A DNA stretch of 64,000 bases from Hirundichthys speculiger (GCA_018398805.1 JAGFBZ010000907.1:219040-283039); one strand, 5' to 3'. Shown: positions 24,561 through 38,357, numbered from the stretch's first letter. Program-made: numbers and translations. The notes: generated from the sequence alone by a model not told the origin.

Positions 24561-26303
24561 ATCCGAAGTGGCAGGAAAGGGAGGGAAGGGTGGTCAATCT
24601 GCAGACAGCGGTTTTCAACGTGCCCAGTCTATCATGTGATGCTAGAACTAATATTATGGTTTCATTGTGCTTGACACAGTGGGAGTTCTGGCAGAACGAG
24701 ACCATAACAGACTTTACATGCAACTGTGATCACTTAGTTATTTAGACGAATGGAAGTGAGACTTCCCGTCAACGGCCACATGTGCAGGCGAGCCACAAAA
24801 CGTCCCTCGCACTTTCCTCAGAAAATCATTTCGGACGACAAACTGTCCTCTGTTTTCTCAGTGCGATATCTGCCAGCATTTTTCATGGTGTGCCTGGCGC
24901 GTATGTTCCTCTGACCTCTGCAGAGAAAGCAGTCAGTGGAAGCCAGCAGAGAACAAGGAGCTCCATACAAGAGCTCTCCGCTGACTTATGAATGACACGT
25001 AAAAATGAAATGTAGATCTTGTCACGACTCCAGAATACACAAAGAAAAAAGAAATAATGAAATCCCTCACGCCGACAATTAGATCATGGCAAATGGGCCA
25101 AACGGGTCCCAGAGAGCACTTTCAGCCATTAAATAAAGTGGATCAGAGAACCTTAATGTGAAATGAAATATGAGGAAAGCAGGAACGCAGCTGTTAACAT
25201 GGGAAGGTAGCTGCCTTTTCTTTCTCCGCTATTCAAAAAGCTAATCTCATCAACAAACAGTAAAATAAAAATGACATCCGGAGGTTTTGTGGCTATCAAA
25301 TCTATATCCAAAAGTAAATACTTTCCCAGCAATTACCCTAAGTGCAGCTTTCTACTTGCCTTGATATAGAAATACAATATTTGCTGTTGAGACATTTCCA
25401 AATGTCTCAAAAAATCAAGTGTACCTCTAAACTTTCCATTTAGTTATATGGTTTTTTTTTTTAACATCACCAATTTCACAATAAAGTATTCTCAAGTTCA
25501 ATCAAGGTCCAAAACAATTCCTCTACAGTTTGGTCCAATTCAAACTAATTCATTTTAAGTCAAAAACACTTTTTTGATTCAATTCTACAAAGCATAATTT
25601 AATTGGAGCAGTTTCAATGTTCTCACCGTGCTCACGCGGGTTTTCCCCGGACGCTCCGGCTTCCTCCTGCAGCACAGAAACATGTGTTAACAGGTTCATT
25701 TGTGATTCTAAATTGCTCATAGGAGTGAGTGTGTGTGTGATTGGTTTTCTACATGTGGCCCTGGGATGGACTGGTGGACCGAAGAGAGCTGGGATAGGCT
25801 CCAGCAGATCCCCGTGACCCTAAATAGGATTAAACGGGTATGGACAATGGATGGATGGATGGGATCCAACAGTTTTATTCAGTCCCGTCTGGAGCACGTA
25901 GATGACGGCAGGCAACAGGAAGAGCTTTCTTTTAAACAGGAAGAGACCTCCAGCTGAATCAGGCTCATGAAGGGCGGCCATCTGCCTCAACCGGCTGGGG
26001 ATTGAGGGGACAGGACAGAGACGTCAATAAACACCAGGATACAAGGCTGGGGATTGTCCAGGAGTCTAAGCATATGGCAGCATAACTAAAGAGCTGGATC
26101 AGAATCACCCAGACCAGCTTCTAACTTTGTGATTTATCAAAAATGAAAGTTTCAAACCTAATCTTTTAGTTTGAAAGAAGCGTTTGTCACGTTAGCTGTA
26201 CTGTTATTGACATGGTGTTCCTTTATACCTATGGAGTCAGAGCGTACATCCTGCCAATCCAGATGCAACATTCAGGTTAACAAATCAGGACCCATTACCA
26301 CAG
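24561..26303. other. Intergenic stretch without recognised gene
   Basis: No supported coding region. Small ATGGATGGATGGAT repeat near 25848-25861. Plain AT-rich sequence otherwise. Confidence 0.4.
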
Positions 26304-27003
26304 ATCCACCTGAATCCAGAGACCCGCCTGAATCCAGGGACTCACCTGAATCAAAGGACCCGTCTGAATCCAGGGACCTGCTGGAATCAACGGACTTGTC
26401 CGAATCCAGAGACCCGCCTGAATCAAAGGACCCGCTTGAACCCAGGGACCCGCCCAAATCCAGGGACCCGCCCGAATTCAGGGACCAGCCTGAATCCACG
26501 GACCGCCTGAATCCAGAGACCCGCCTTAATCAAAGGACCCATCTGAATCCAGGGACCCGCTTGAATCAAAGGACTCATCCGAATCCAGAGACCCGCCTGA
26601 ATCAAAGGATCTGCCTGAATCCAGAGACCCGCCTGAATCCAGGGACTCACCTGAATCAAAGGACCCATCTGAACCCAGGGACCCGCCCAAATCCAGGGAC
26701 CCGCCCGAATTCAGGGACCAGCCTGAATCCACGGACCCGTCTGAATCCAGGGACCCGCTTTAATCAAAGGACCCGTCTGAATCCAGGGACCCGCTTGAAT
26801 CAAAGGACTCGTCCGAATCCAGAGACCCGCCTGAATCAAAGGACCCGCCTGAATCAAGGGACCCGCCCGAATCCAGGGACCCGCCCGAATCCACGGACCC
26901 GCCTGAATCCACGGACCTGCCTGAATCCGGAGACCCGCCTGAATCAAAACACTCGTCCGAGTCCCGCCCGAATTAAAGGACCCACTTGAATCCAGAGACC
27001 CGC
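26304..27003 (+). repeat. 18-bp unit minisatellite with higher-order structure
   Basis: About 39 tandem copies of a unit close to CCTGAATCCAGAGACCCG, with variants (AATCAAAGG, CCCGAATTC). Because the unit is a multiple of three and stop-poor, it makes long open frames on both strands. A single-base deletion near 26505 shifts the phase. Segments recur about 234 bp (13 units) apart. Confidence 0.95.
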
Positions 27004-27599
27004 CTGGGTGCACCGGTACACAGCTTAGGGACACACTGCATGTAAACGTGCAGAAGAGACTTGCAGTTCCACCGTGTTTCCTCGTGCACTTTTGTTTGCT
27101 TCCTCTGAACTGTCATTTGATAAGATGGACGCACATCACAAAAAACCAAAAGTAAACTTTGTTCCACACAAAAGCTGAATCTCGGATGCACCGTAGACAT
27201 CGGAGAGGATGGATGATACTCACTCTGATCTACGGACTTGTGGCAAAGATTTGGTCGAGACTGGAGACACATTGGTCTACCAAACCTGAACCAGCAGCAT
27301 GACAACTGCACATCTTCACAATCCGCACAAACATGAAGTGCGGAAATCATGAAGTAACTTTAGAGTCAAAGATTTCATGATGAAAAACATTTGATCCAGA
27401 TAGATCTGCAGCATTTATCAATAGTCTTAGAGATAAAACCGCATCATTACATTCGTTTTGTAATAAATATACAGGATGTTAGCTATAAACTTCAAATGTG
27501 TTTATTTGTAGTTAGAGACGACAAACTCCTGTTTCACTGGCAGAATTTCTGCATTTGTTCCACAGTTGAGGGATCCAAAGCCTCCAAGTCTAAGTATTA

Positions 27600-28275
27600 G
27601 TTCTCCCAAAAGGACACAAATCTGTTGTAGGACATTATTATCCCCAGGCCAAACTGGAAGCTGGTTCCACAAGAGATCAGCCTGATAACTGAAACTCTAC
27701 TGGAAACTGTATTCAGCACAGTCTAAGAGCCAAGTGCTCTGTTGGGACAGTGTGGAGTTATGAGGTCTTAAGATTCAATGGTGCTTGGTTTTTAAGAGCT
27801 TTATAAGTATAAGGAGAACAATTGTAAATCCAGAATCCTGTCCTGGATTTAAGAGTTAGCCAAGGAAAATAATACAATGTCTCCTGCTAGTTTTTGTCAT
27901 GAGCCTTTTTGATCAGCGCGAATCTTTTCAGAGGCCCAGAAGTAACAAATGCTTGGTCTATTTTTTTTTTGTTGTTGCTTTTTTTCCCCCAGTCTGAGAC
28001 AGGATGTTCCCAATTTTGGCAATCTTATAGTAGGTGAAAAAAGCCAGTCCTGGAAACTTCTTTGATGTGTGAGTTTAAATGACATCTTCCTGGTCAGAAA
28101 TAACTCCAACGGTTCGTCACAGCCGTCTGGAGGCCAAAGTCATGCCACCCAGAGTAACCACACGGTTAGAGAGTGTTGTTTTCAGCCGTTTAGCTCCAAA
28201 GATGATAACTTCAAATTGGTCTGAATTTAGAAGAGAAAAAAACATACTCAAAGAGGTATTGTCGTTAAGACACAC
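27600..28275 (-). mobile_element. LINE relic, L2/Rex1-like reverse transcriptase C-terminal region
   Basis: The minus strand reads as a decayed form of the common fish LINE tail with DMSFKLTHQRSFQDWLF, equivalent to the LGVIFD..MSF..HI block and the serine/arginine-rich region after the polymerase core. Many stops and frameshifts; truncated at both ends. Confidence 0.7.
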
Positions 28276-30040
28276 TTGTAGTCATGGATGAGCATCAGCG
28301 ACACAGAAATGGACCAGTTTTTAGCGACTTAAGGTTTGTTATCAAGACATTGAATTCAACAGGATGCTGATTATTTAATGGAATTAAATTCAGTCTCTTC
28401 CACAGATATTATATTACACTATGGTATGACTGCACTGTGTATCATAAAGTTCAGTGCGAATTATTAATAAAGCCGGAAAAGGGATTTAAAATTCAACCTT
28501 TGTGAGGTTTTGTGATGGTATGTTTGGAGCACTGCATCTTAGGGTGTTTAGTGATCAATAAAACAACAAGCATCCACAAGACACAGCAGTCTGAATATCG
28601 AGACCGCTTCCCAGAAGCTGAAGTCGAAACAATTTACACTTTATTTGCAAATCGGAGCACACAAACGTAAACTGGATCCATTCTGAATTGGTAACTGGTA
28701 TCAGTTACAAATTCTCTTCAAAACCATAAAAGCTAAGCTTTGTACCTAATCTACAGATGAGAAAGATGCAATTTTCTTGGTTGACTTGTTGATCTCCTCA
28801 GATCTCCATTATCACTTGGAAGTTTCAAAATAATTCACCTTCAGTCCACTGCCGTCTACGTATGGGAAATGGAATTCTGGCAATTCTTTGTGACGTTTGG
28901 CATAACGAAGCACGTCTGAGCTGATTGTTCAGCAGTGTTTTTTTTTTTTAATGAGCTAATGGCTCACTGGATTGTGCGTGTAGTTTTTAGGCCACAGCAT
29001 TCAACTGCTTTCAGCAAACTGAGGTTTTGGACATAATAGAGCATTTAACAGCTAAAGAGGTGGAAATTTTGCCTCAGGACTTGGCAGAGACCAGAAAGAA
29101 AGACGGATGAGGGCTTATATTGCCTCCCGTTAGTCAAGTAGCTCGAACCACAACTCCAAATGAATGACAGGATGATGTCAAATGCTTGATTTGCAATTCA
29201 AATCCAGTAGCTAAGAAAGTTGTCTAAAAGGTGATGAAGTCAAATTCACCGTTTCTGTTTCCGCTGCCTCCATGTTGCCAAAAAACAGGAACTAAAGAAA
29301 AAAAAAAATTATGCCCTAACAACATGACCTGTCAAGACAGGAAGAGCACATGTGGAGTCAATCCTGTTGATGGTGACTCAGTTCCATCAAATGCCAAATT
29401 GCCCTTTTCGAGAGAGCCAGCAGGAAAAAAAACAAGACCCTTGAATCTCTTCACCTGGGGTCCATTTCAGAAGGGTAGCTATGTAGAAACTCTGAGTGTG
29501 TCAAGCCTGAACTCAAGGAGACGCTCAGTTTTCTGTTTCACAATGCGACGTTACCAAACCCTGAGAAAGAGGGCTCACTTAAGCATATTATCAGAAACAT
29601 ACTTGGAGTCTGTCACCGTGGTATCTGACTCCGTGCACTCAGCCTGGTCGAGAGCAGGCCTGGAGTTTCTCTGAATCCTCCTCTTCAAAAAGCTGAAACG
29701 GGTTCAATTTCAACAGACCGTTGATCACACTTAACAGGCACGTTGAAGAATCTGAATGACGACAAGTTGCACTTGCTTCTGGAAAATACATTGAGGACTT
29801 GATACGGTTGATATGTGTGATATGTTTTCTTTTTAAAGAGGTTAGGTCTAACATGTCTGCACAATTACCCAACTTATATATATGATGTTACTTCTTCTGT
29901 GCACAAATATTTCCTATTGCGCGTCTGCATTTTACACAAAGTACTTTGCATGACAAACACCCCCCCCCCCTTTCTTTTTTTTTTCTTTTTTTGTAAGCAG
30001 GATTTCACCTGCTTCTAAACGTTCACTCACCAACTGTCTT
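28276..30040. other. Intergenic stretch without recognised gene
   Basis: Holds an open frame of 147 codons on the plus strand (29231-29674) with no domain features, and a poly-C plus poly-T tract at 29959-29992. Probably old repeat sequence around 29450-29560, not classified. Confidence 0.4.
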
Positions 30041-30143
30041 TTCCGTCACCGCCGCAGTCGTGCTACGTTTCTGCAGGAAGCCACGTGACCGCAACAAACG
30101 CTCGAATTCAACGAAGAAGAGTGGGGAGTCGCCTAGCGTTGCC

Positions 30144-30183
30144 ATGGTGAATCACGGTAACGGAGCTCCAGTGTCTTGTAAAG
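30144..30183 (+). other. Possible alternative first exon (weak)
   Basis: GCCATGG context, then MVNHGNGAPVSCK and one base before a GTATAA donor. Preceded by about 90 bp with several CpGs, unlike the AT-rich surroundings. Its phase (1) equals that of fam131c exon 1, so it could splice to fam131c exon 2 at 39935. There is no homology support. Confidence 0.2.
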
Positions 30184-30189
30184 GTATAA

Positions 30190-33050
30190 ACTTATCTAGT
30201 TATATATAGTATAGTATATTATATAGTTGATTCAACGAAGTCTGACTTGTCAGAACCAACTCCAAACTCCCGTTTATTGAACCTCCTCTCTGAAAGATGC
30301 TCCCGAATGACGGTATTTAGCTTACTTTAACACTATTAGTACACGTTCATCTTATTTTCGTCATCTGGTTTCTGTCATTCATGTTGAGACTGTAGAATAA
30401 GGACTGACGCACAAAAAAGGAATTCAAATGTTAAATAATAAGGAATTTGTCAAAGAAATATAAAGGGTATTGAAATAAAAAAAAGAAGAAATTCAAAAAG
30501 CAAATAAATATATATAAAAAAACACCACATCAATCATTTTATTCATTTTCAAATTAGATAATTTGGATAAATAAATAAATACATATTTTTTCAATTTTAG
30601 CATATATTTTTTCTCCTGTCATGTATTTGTTTTCTCTGTTTAAATTCAAGACATTTTATTAATTTCTATTCCTTCAGTTGTTATCATTAATATACAAGTC
30701 CTTTCCATTTCACAGTGGAACAAAAAAACACTTTTGTATTTAAATTTAAAAAAAGGAACTGAAAGAAAAAAATAACTAAATATTCAATATATGTGATTTA
30801 CTTTGAAAACAGTTTTTTGGCATGTCAGGGTGAAATCTGAGGATATTAGATCATCAAAAACAAATGTATCTCCAGGTTTAAAGATGCTTTGATGCATGGT
30901 GGTGATTTGTCAGTATATAAAACAATGCACATCATCTTCTGCACAGTTTGTACTGTTGCATAATTTCAGAACAGCCCACAAAATCTTTTGGAAAAAAAAA
31001 AAAGCCTACAATGTGTGACATGACGGGAGGATTGACAGCGTTCACTCATTTGCATCATGGGAGTTGACGCTTTTGTCCCACTTTTTCTTTTAGGGAAAAT
31101 TGTGAGCTTTGTCCCATGACGTGACACATGTCACTGCAGCTTTGATGAGTCAAGTACTGAAAAGTCTCCAAGCTGTAGTTGTTAGTTTCTGTGGCGTAGA
31201 ACTGGGGAGAAACACGGTGGACGTGTCCATGCCAATGTTACAGGTGACACGTCAAAGGGCTAAATCCAGATTTGTTCTTTTTTTTTATCTTTAAGATGAT
31301 CTGCAGCAGTGTATTAATCTGTTCCACTTTAAGAACAACAATATATCAGACAAAAAAAAGGCCATAAATAAAACATTAAATTAAAACTTTTGATTTGATC
31401 AAAACAGAGATGGATCATTTAAAAAAGAAAAGAAAGGGATCTTATCATAATTTCAGTGATTCACAGTGAATTACTGGCAACAAGAGAAGAAGAGCTATTT
31501 TATTTCTTATCAAATACTGTATACTGAGACTGAGGCTTGTAATAACAATAATTGTACCTCCATTACTTTCCTTTACGTAAACTTATGAAAAGCACATTAG
31601 CTCCATTTATTAACATTGTTTTATATATTCAATAAGCTATAAAGAAGTAAATTCTATAAAATAAGGGTTTGGTTAAATCCTCATGTGAAAACCAAAACTT
31701 GAATTGTTTTTGGCAGAATAGCAGGTATATGTAATACCAGTGTCAGTTTGTCAGGTTGGGCAACATTTATTTTGTTTTTTAGTTTCAGGAAAAGGCCTCT
31801 TCTCTAAGAAGTTTAGTTTTTAGTGACATATTTTCAGTCTAAATGTGTTTTCTGGAACAAACTGTTCAGTCTGAAACTGTTTAAGGCAGGCTTCATCTGG
31901 TTGGCTGGTGTTGTTAAACAGCTTTAAGGGGATGAATACGATTAGCTGCTAAAGTCATCTAAAAAAGAAAAAGAACATTTTAAAGTGTTTTTCATGCCGA
32001 TTCAGTTGGATCAGTGGCCTCCAGCATTTCTTCCTCATCGGACCACATTGTCTCTGTTAAAGGAGACTAAAGGCCACATATTGTACATTTTAATCAAAGA
32101 AAAAGGCTCTGTTTTGTTTTGTTTTTTTAGTTGCCTGTCAGATGAAAGCTTTCACAGACGTGTACAGCAGGTTTTAATCGTGAATAAAGTCACAACATTC
32201 AGTGCCAGTTTTTTTCTTTTGTGAAGGGTTTGTTCTGGTTACTGACCCGTCACTGCAGGGGCAGCTCTCCTCCCTGTAGTCAAGTTAAATGGCAATATTA
32301 AGTATAGACGTCATTTCCAATCACCTGAAGAATCTTGAGCAAAATGTGTTTTTTAAAGTAAGATCCTGTGTTGTATCATGTTCCTTTAAGGAGGGAAGTG
32401 AGATGGACCGGGGTCTGACTCTGACCCCCTAACCTGGGGTCAACTGAGACACAGGACTGGCTTTTTTAAATTTATTTTTGTTAAAACAGTCAAAGTTTGA
32501 GAACCTTTAGGACATGGATACAATCTGATCATTTAAATTTGTATAAGAAACTTCTTGAATTTTGATCAGAAACTTCAACTGTACTTCTACCTCACAATCT
32601 TCAGGACCACAAAAGTAAAATGTGTATATCTTTTTACCGCTTTATTCCCTATTCTTTACATATAAACCATATATATAAACAAATGAACTGGTTGTGAAAA
32701 TATATGAAAATATTTAAACTGTTTTTTATTCATTTTTTTAATTTCCCCCTTTAGTGTATTATTATTCATTTTTTAGGTTTAAATCTGTTGATTTACTCAT
32801 TTTCTTCGTTTTTAATTATTTTTAATTATTATACTTCTCCTTAATTATTTTTTTTTAACATATTCATTCCTTTTTCTGCCTTTCCTATATTTGCTTGATT
32901 TCTGTCTCGTCAGGTTACATCAGTAAGTCACGTGATCTCAGTAACTTTTTCCTTAAATGCTGAAATGCATTTTAGAAATCTGCATATTTTGTGTTTTTAA
33001 TCTTGCATTTGATGTGTTAATTAAATCATACGTACGACAGATTTTGGTTT
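30190..33050. other. AT-rich intergenic stretch
   Basis: Very AT-rich with A and T homopolymers. No gene, RNA or element with clear termini recognised. Confidence 0.4.
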
Positions 33051-33059
33051 TAGGCTCGG

Positions 33060-33475
33060 CTGACTTTAAGATCTGAATGTCACTAACTGAACCTGATAAA
33101 CTAACTGAAGCCCGGAAATCTTTCCTGCCACATGCCATTGCACTGTACAATAAGACTCTTGCCTGATGTTTTTCTGTTTTTCTGTTGCTCATAACACATA
33201 TTGCACCTTAGTTCAATGCGTTTGCAGCTCATTGCGCTACTTGTTGTACGTACACTTGTTTTATTGCTCTTGTGTGTTTCATATGTGTCTTATTATATAG
33301 GACACACATATTCCAATATAGGAAATATTATATATATTCCTATATTGTAAATAGGATTACTTTCTGTCTTTTTATATTGCTCTATAATATTGTGTTTTTC
33401 ATGTCTTGCTGCTGCTACACTGCAATTTCCTAGTTTGGGAATCAATAAAGTACATCTATCTATCTATTTATCTAA
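33060..33475 (+). mobile_element. LINE 3' end (L2/Rex1-like) with ATCT tail
   Basis: Contains a codon run like FLPHAIALYNKTLA near 33120-33165, followed by a 3'UTR typical of fish LINE tails (CTGCAATTTCC near 33420, AATCAATAAAGTA, then CTATCTATCTATTTATCT). The repeated ATCT at the end is the usual 3' terminus of these elements. Confidence 0.6.
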
Positions 33476-33479
33476 ACTG

Positions 33480-36400
33480 GATCATGATAAGAAGGAACAG
33501 ATTGTTCTTTCAGCCCACATTCGGCTTAATTTAGTCTTATCTGATGCGGTCAAATATCAATCTGGCCTCTTCACTTCCACAGCTTTTTGTCCAAACAAGC
33601 CTCCATCAAAGCCTTATCACAGTTGATTGTTGTTGACTCCACATCCTGAGACGAAGCTTTTACACAAACCTCTGGGTCTCCTGGATTTTTCTTCCTCTGA
33701 TCGAGAGGTTTGCTGTACGGGGCAACTTAGAGTATGAAGTCTGTAAAGAGCACGGTGGTCTGCCAGCTTGACCTTCATTTAAAAATATACCTCCAGCAAA
33801 GTTATTTAACATGCATTTCTTCTCAGAGTGGGAATTCCCCGCGTTTACGCGTAAGGACTTAAAGGTCCCAAGAGGTTCATTAAGCGTTTGCAATAAATCA
33901 ATGTAATGACGTGTTGTTTTTTTTTCTTTTTTCCATCGGATCTTGACAGTGTAAATCAAACAAACACTGTTACGTGAGTACTGTGCAACATTTCCAAACC
34001 GTCCACCACTGAAAGGCGTCCAACTTTCTCTTTGCTTTGAGGGACCACACAAAGGATTCTTTCTTGATGGCTGTGGCTTCCCGGCGAGGAGCATCGCATA
34101 CGCTTGTGTGGACGGGAAACATTCCTCCTGCTCCCTTTACGCACATCAGCTACTGGGCAAAACCCCACATTCTCATCTAATCAAACTCAAGATTGATTCT
34201 GTTTGATGGGAACGCTAAACGGGCCGGAGTAGTTGGCCGAAAAAACAAATAAAGAGGCTGGTTTTAAAAGGGAGGATCTGAGCAGTGATGACTGACTGGT
34301 ACATGAGTCAGAACAGAGGCATATTCAGGCACCGCAGAGTGGGTCTAACATCACGGGAATGATGTTTTCTGGCACAGGCAGGAGATGATTCCCAGGACAC
34401 AGCCTTTTCTTTTTCTCTGTAATCTCAGACCTCATGTTGATTGTTCTCTGATGGAGAACATGCAGGGCTTTGAGGATTTATTGCAGAATTAGAGCTGATG
34501 CATTTTCATTCTTTTGCCAGCAGAGGTCAGGCTGGTTCCCAGTCCTGCTCTCCCTGTGATGAACAGATATGTGAAGGCCTGCAGGAGGTTCTGGACCACA
34601 GAAGGTTTTCATGACCTCAGACTGTGTTACAAGGCTGAGAAAGTTCAAACAGTGTTGGAAACTGTTCAGATGGTCCCAAAAGAAGTTCCAGAGACCCTTG
34701 CAGGTTTTCCAGATTTTAGGAAGTAGGTTCAAGTATTGGGTTTTACTGCTTTGGTTCCCTTGCAAAGATGTCTTCAGCACTTTTTATGAAGGTTTGTAAA
34801 AGTGCCAAGGAAACCTTCCTTTAAAAAAAAAGCACAATTTATCTCCGAGGATCCACATTTGTCTTGAAGATGCTCCATGATCTCCTCAGTGTGTTTGCTG
34901 CCCGAGAAGGTTTCTGAAACACAAAAGAGATACTCAGTTCATCATAGAATTGTTTTTTTTTTTTTTTTACAACTTTTAAGGCCCCATATTGTGGTTTTCT
35001 TGACTTTCAACCTTCTTAATGATAAAAAATGAGAACCATGAGAGACCTTGAGACCCATCTACTGCACGTTAACTTCGATGTAGATCAACTCTTAGTGGCA
35101 ACTTACTGTGGCGAGAGCAGAGGACAACAAAATCAGGGATCATTTAGTTTCTTTTCATATAGTCCAGTATTACCTTTTTTTCTAAACCCCTTTCCCACCC
35201 TAATCTTGTGCGAAACTGAAAGTTTCCAAGTGTAATTTTCCCATCTGACAACATAGGACCAAACCAAAATGTAATACTTGTTGGTTTGTTTGTGATGATT
35301 GAGGAGAACCTGAACGGATGCCCTACATTTTCCGCTTTGTTCGTGAAGAAATCAGAGCAGGTGTCTGGACTCTCTTAAAGGGAAAATAAACACTGATTTC
35401 TCTGAGTGACGCGCCGGATGTTTTTCCCACCGTTATGAGCACCTGTCTCCTACAAAACCGTATATATTTTTGCCCCTTTCTCTTGCCAGTTTGAGGCGAT
35501 GAATGCTTCAAAAGTGTGGAGCAAAGTGGCTGCCATGGCAACAGGATCCCCCCCCCCACCACCAACACCATGGAGCCAAGGGCACTGATGTCAACAAAGC
35601 CCCCATGACACCCACAGGATTAGGCCAGAAGAAAGACAAATGGGAAAAATGAGACTGATGAGAGAGTAGTAGTTTTTTTGTTTTTGTTTTTTTTTTTTTT
35701 TAAGGAGTGTTTGTGAGTGTGGTCACTCATATTCGGATGATTTGTATCTTCTTATGAAGACAAAAAAGTAAGACTACATCTTTATAAAGTACAACTTTAA
35801 AGTGGCTTCCTGTTTTTATTTGATGCAGGGGTTCAGGTTTCAGGGAGGATTCGGTTAGAAGCAGTCGTGGTTTAACTTGAGATTAATCTCGAGGAAAACG
35901 ACTCCATGTTGCCTCCTGTGAAGTACGTATATATGTGAGAGACAGAGCGTTGGGGGTCAGTGTGTGAATTTGTGTCATTAAATGTTCACGTTTAAATATA
36001 GGAAAGACCAGGAATTTAAAAAAAATTCAGCTGAAGCTTTTTATTTTTCTAACCCATGCAGAAAGGTGAATGCTAAGCTGTTCAAAGATATATTGATAGA
36101 GCAGACAGATAAAACTTCAGCTGTTGGAAGCGACTGTTTCCAAAGTGACCTCCATGTTCCTCTGTTTATATTTCAAACGTTAATATTTTTCCTTCCTTAC
36201 AGACTCTTAATATAACTTCCACAGATCCACTTAACTGAAATATCTTAATGGCAATTTAGGTGAAAACGGCAGCTTGGAAGCACTTTGATAACTTTTTGTA
36301 TTTTTCCTCTTTTCTCAATTAATTTCAGATAGATACTCAGCCGGTTGCCTAGCAGCGCCCATCATTGCGGTTGACAAGACAGCGCTCTAATCGGCTCTGT

Positions 36401-37515
36401 GCTGTAACCAGCTGACTCCTCATGTGAGGGTCTTCACCTTCCTGTCAAATTCCACCCATTTCATTTCATTTATTTTATTGATTCATTCCAGACATGTCAA
36501 AACAATCTTTTAAAGCACAGACAATTTTAACACTATCATGAATCTATGTATCTGAAAATAAATATAATATATTTATAAAATATATAATAATGCATTAATC
36601 AATATACACTGACACATGTGCATAACCATAATTTAGAAACATATAGAACCTCTTGTAAATATATCTAAATATTGAATGGTCATATTCCCCCCAAAAAATA
36701 AAAAATAAAAAATAAACAAAATTTATACCCAATGTATACACAACCGATCCATATACATATCAATATGCAAAACACATATATGCTTTAACATGTCTGAAAA
36801 GATGATTATGTGGACAAGCTGATTGAGTTTTGAAGTTCTGTATGATCACGTGCACATACAGGAAAGTGCAAAGGTTTAATAAGACTGAACTAAGATTCTT
36901 CTGTTTTTTTGTCACCTATGGAAAACTGTATCCAAAACCCGCTGCAGGAGTTGAATTCTTTTCAACACGAATAACACTATGAAAAACAGCAGCTGGGGGA
37001 GTTTTGCATCCTATTTCAGAGCTTATGAAGGCTCCCGTGGGGATGAACAGACTTCCGGTTGTATCACACGAGTCCAAGAATCGCTTATTGGAACGTGGTT
37101 CCGGGCAGTTCTGACCTACTTCCACCGCCGCCTATACATAACCCTTACATGTCTGAGTTATATATGAACATTTTAGCTATTGCCCTGCAAAATAACCCAT
37201 TCAGATACCATAAGCTTTAACAGAATACTTGTGATGATAGCTGAGTCACAGATTACCTGCCAGGTGACATTAAAAGATGTAGGATTTACAACCAACTAGT
37301 CTGATTGGACAATTTATAGGCTGAGTTTTTCCACGACAGTCATCAGCCATTATGACGATGGAGGGGGGGGCCAGCAGTCACGTCCTCGGAGAAGAGGAAA
37401 AAGAGGTTTGAGGATGTTGAAAGGTTTTGCCAGATCAACGGTGGTGGTCCCTGTTATACAATAATGCCTCATGTGAACAGGTGCTTTCAGGATTTCTTTA
37501 CCTAATATTGAAATC
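33480..37515. other. Intergenic stretch without recognised gene
   Basis: No supported gene. AT-rich segment at 36460-36780. Several T-runs. A possible repeat begins near 34978 (AAGGCCCCATATTGTGG), family not assigned. Confidence 0.4.
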
Positions 37516-37521
37516 TCCATC

Positions 37522-37917
37522 AAATGATCTGGACATACAGCTCAAATGATCTGGACATACAGCTCAAATAATCTGGACATACAGCTCAAATGATCTGGAC
37601 ATACAGCTCAAAAGATCTGGACATACGGCTCAAATGATCTGGACATACGGCTCAAATGATCAGGACATACAGCTCAAATGATCAGGACATACAGCTCAAA
37701 AGATCTGGACATACAGCTCAAATGATCAGGACATACAGCTCAAATGATCTGGACATACGGCTTAAATGATCTGGACATACAGCTCAAATGATCTGGACAT
37801 ACGGCTCAAATAATCTGGACATACGGCTCAAATGATCAGGACATACAGCTCAAATGATCTGGACATACGGCTTAAATGATCTGGACATACGGCTCAAATG
37901 ATCTGGACATTCAGCTC
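37522..37917 (+). repeat. 22-bp unit minisatellite, exactly 18 copies, upstream of fam131c
   Basis: 396 bp equal to 18 units beginning AAATGATCTGG and ending ACATACAGCTC. Units differ at few sites (TGATC/TAATC/AGATC, CTGG/CAGG, ACAG/ACGG, CTC/CTT). It ends 476 bp before the fam131c start codon, next to a purine-rich then pyrimidine-rich leader. Confidence 0.97.
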
Positions 37918-38049
37918 CATGGACATGACCAGCGTCCACAGTGATAGTTCATTTCATACAATGGGATGGAAAGAGAGAACAGAGTGGGAGGAGGAAGGAA
38001 GAAACAGAGGGGAGGGGATTAACTATCGTCAGCAAACAGACACGGTTTC

Positions 38050-38345
38050 TCCCCGTTTTCCTCTCTCTCTCTCCATCCACCCCCCCCCACCCCCCCACAC
38101 TTTGTCAGAGTCGCTCTCTCACCTCTCTCCTCCTTTACAGAGAAGTCAGCCTTTGCATCAGCCTACAGCTCATCTCGCATTCGCTCTTACAGCCCCCCCA
38201 CCAACACATCCCCTCCTGAGTTTCTCACTTCTCTCTGCTCCTCTCAGCTGAGGGATACTTCTCCTTCTGCCGCCTCTTTTTCTTCTCCCTCTCACTTTTT
38301 TGTTCCTCCTCCTCCTCCTCTCCACTCGCTCCTCATCCTCCTCAT
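38050..38345 (+). promoter_or_regulatory. Pyrimidine-rich region upstream of fam131c start
   Basis: Long CT/C tracts (for example CTCTCTCTCTC near 38061 and C-runs at 38080-38096) and TCCTCCTCCTCC near 38310-38330 lead to the start codon. This type of sequence often forms TATA-less promoters or leaders. No TATA box seen at a clear distance, so the start site is undefined. Confidence 0.35.
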
Positions 38346-38357
38346 CTTCGGTCCACC

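Noticed and set aside
26171..26989. 272-codon open frame with a hydrophobic start and PESRDP repeats
   Set aside because: Begins at a non-ATG codon and runs through an 18-bp minisatellite that is open in several frames on both strands; a phase shift inside changes the peptide unit.
29231..29674. 147-codon plus-strand open frame
   Set aside because: No domain features, no splice or conservation signal, and poly-A-derived Lys runs; likely chance or old repeat.
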